Source of the DNA: Polydactylus sextarius
Taxonomy: Eukaryota; Chordata; Actinopteri; Polynemidae
Assembly: GCA_016801845.1 (NCBI GenBank)
Contig: CM028921.1
Coordinates: 14,449,275 to 14,513,274 of the forward strand
DNA length: 64,000 nt
Direction of reading: 5' to 3'
Shown piece by piece: positions 63,098 through 64,000 of this stretch. The notes beneath the pieces are model-generated. The model had not been told where the DNA came from, ran no database searches, and saw only the letters and a program-made list of their open reading frames with translations. The position numbers were made by a program, and so were the translations under genes. Each line of letters opens with the position of its first letter. The stretch's first letter is position 1.

Positions 63098-64000
63098 CTG
63101 TAGATGCAGACAGAGATCACACACAATGCTATGTAAAACCTCAACAAATTTATATTCTCTTCACACTGTTAAACATGTATTTTTTTCCCCTTACAGTTTG
63201 TGCAATACTTTTTTAACTATATCTTTTGAAAGTCTGATTAATTCAAAAAAATTTTGCAATTTGGTGCCATCAAAACACAAGTGGACAGATAATCCAATCA
63301 GTTGTGATCAGAGCCTCCAGTTTTTCAAACAGTTTTTCAAGTGAACAGATTCCGTTTTCTCAAAGTGGTGCACACACAGCATTCTACATGATGACGAACT
63401 ACACTTCTTGTGATGGAGCTCCCCAATCTAATCCTCACAACATTTGTACAGAGGCATCATTGAGAGCATCCATTCCTTGTGGACTCCCTTAACACAGAGA
63501 CACTGTTATAATGCTGCTATCCTGTGCAATAATTCAATACCATCACTTTATTATCACTCACCAGTGTTAAGGTTTTATCTCCTTAACATTGTGCATTAAT
63601 TACAATACTCTGACATCTTGTGCAATATCTGTTTTTGTCCTTATCTATTGGTCTTCACATGTGGGTTTGGTCTAGTACAACTGGATTCATTGATTCCTAG
63701 AAGAAACTCTCTCGATTTGTCTACACTACTGTGCAGCAGAATGGTAATAAACTTGATTTGATTTCATGTATACACAACAAATATCTCCTTGTCTGTCTAT
63801 GCTGTCTGTTGTGTCTTCCTGTTGTCATCTTTTGTGTGCACAGTTAGTTTTACCAACCAGCACAATGGAGTGAGTAAGACACACAGTTTCACTCAGATGA
63901 CAATTAAGTTCAATTTGACTTTCCTTTCGGCCTCACACCAACATTTCAGACATATTCACTTCCTGTTTCATTGCTTGTTTACAGCCAGTTCCACAATCCA
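63098..64000. other. spg11: spg11 intron running off the window, with a probable LINE 3' UTR
   Basis: Left of the window edge there is no further spatacsin exon that I could find. About 63530-63770 has repeated short words (cttgtgcaataat, cattgtgcattaat, cttgtgcaatatc) and ends gtaataaacttgatttgattt, like the 3' UTR and tail of a fish LINE on the plus strand. The frames on both strands here are not exon-like. Confidence 0.45.

Noticed and set aside
1..64000. tRNA genes, CRISPR arrays, operons, riboswitches or other prokaryotic systems
   Set aside because: None seen on reading both strands. All genes are spliced animal genes, so such features are not expected here.

Overview
The window is a vertebrate nuclear sequence, almost certainly from a teleost fish (probably a percomorph; that level is inference). 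The genes are split into many small exons with GT..AG junctions, three of the four encode animal-specific protein families, and the introns carry fish-type repeats: LINE 3' ends, hAT-like and MITE-like fragments and very many (CA)n tracts. There is no sign of bacterial operons, CRISPR arrays or tRNA genes.

Layout, left to right. (1) 90-667, plus strand: the last three coding exons of a C2H2 zinc-finger gene that I read as znf277. (2) 1099-9746, minus strand: a complete 14-exon gene for a 795-residue C-terminal-motor kinesin (kinesin-14 class), tail to tail with znf277; the two poly(A) signals are about 70 bases apart. (3) 9747-14340: gene-free, with one retrotransposon tail. (4) 14341-43413, minus strand: the complete ten-exon gene for the alpha-7 nicotinic acetylcholine receptor subunit (chrna7), 521 residues, with large repeat-rich introns. 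(5) 43414-48857: spacer holding the chrna7 promoter side and the downstream side of the next gene. (6) 48858-63097, minus strand, running off the right edge: about 1,914 C-terminal residues of spatacsin (spg11) in 35 exons; the N-terminal part (roughly 530 residues by comparison with the ~2,440-residue mammalian protein) lies outside the window.

Reading-frame phase was followed by hand across every junction of the three minus-strand genes and closes exactly: 2,388 nt for the kinesin, 1,566 nt for chrna7, and 5,747 nt for spg11 with two leading bases. The exon models are therefore strongly constrained even without transcript data. One spg11 junction (56790/56886) is ambiguous between a 95-nt intron and a one-base frameshift.

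The genes are not a functional cluster: a synaptic ion channel, a lysosome/endosome-reformation protein, a microtubule motor and a zinc-finger protein that happen to be neighbours. I found no convincing new biological system. The most interesting material is a pattern of (CA)n just inside 5' splice sites and (TG)n just before 3' splice sites in spg11 and chrna7, two strong hairpin-forming inverted repeats inside chrna7 introns, an unassigned N-terminal region with a myristoylation-like start on the kinesin, and a spg11 exon end that seems to be built from microsatellite sequence. Repeat family names were assigned from memory of fish repeats and are less certain than the gene calls.
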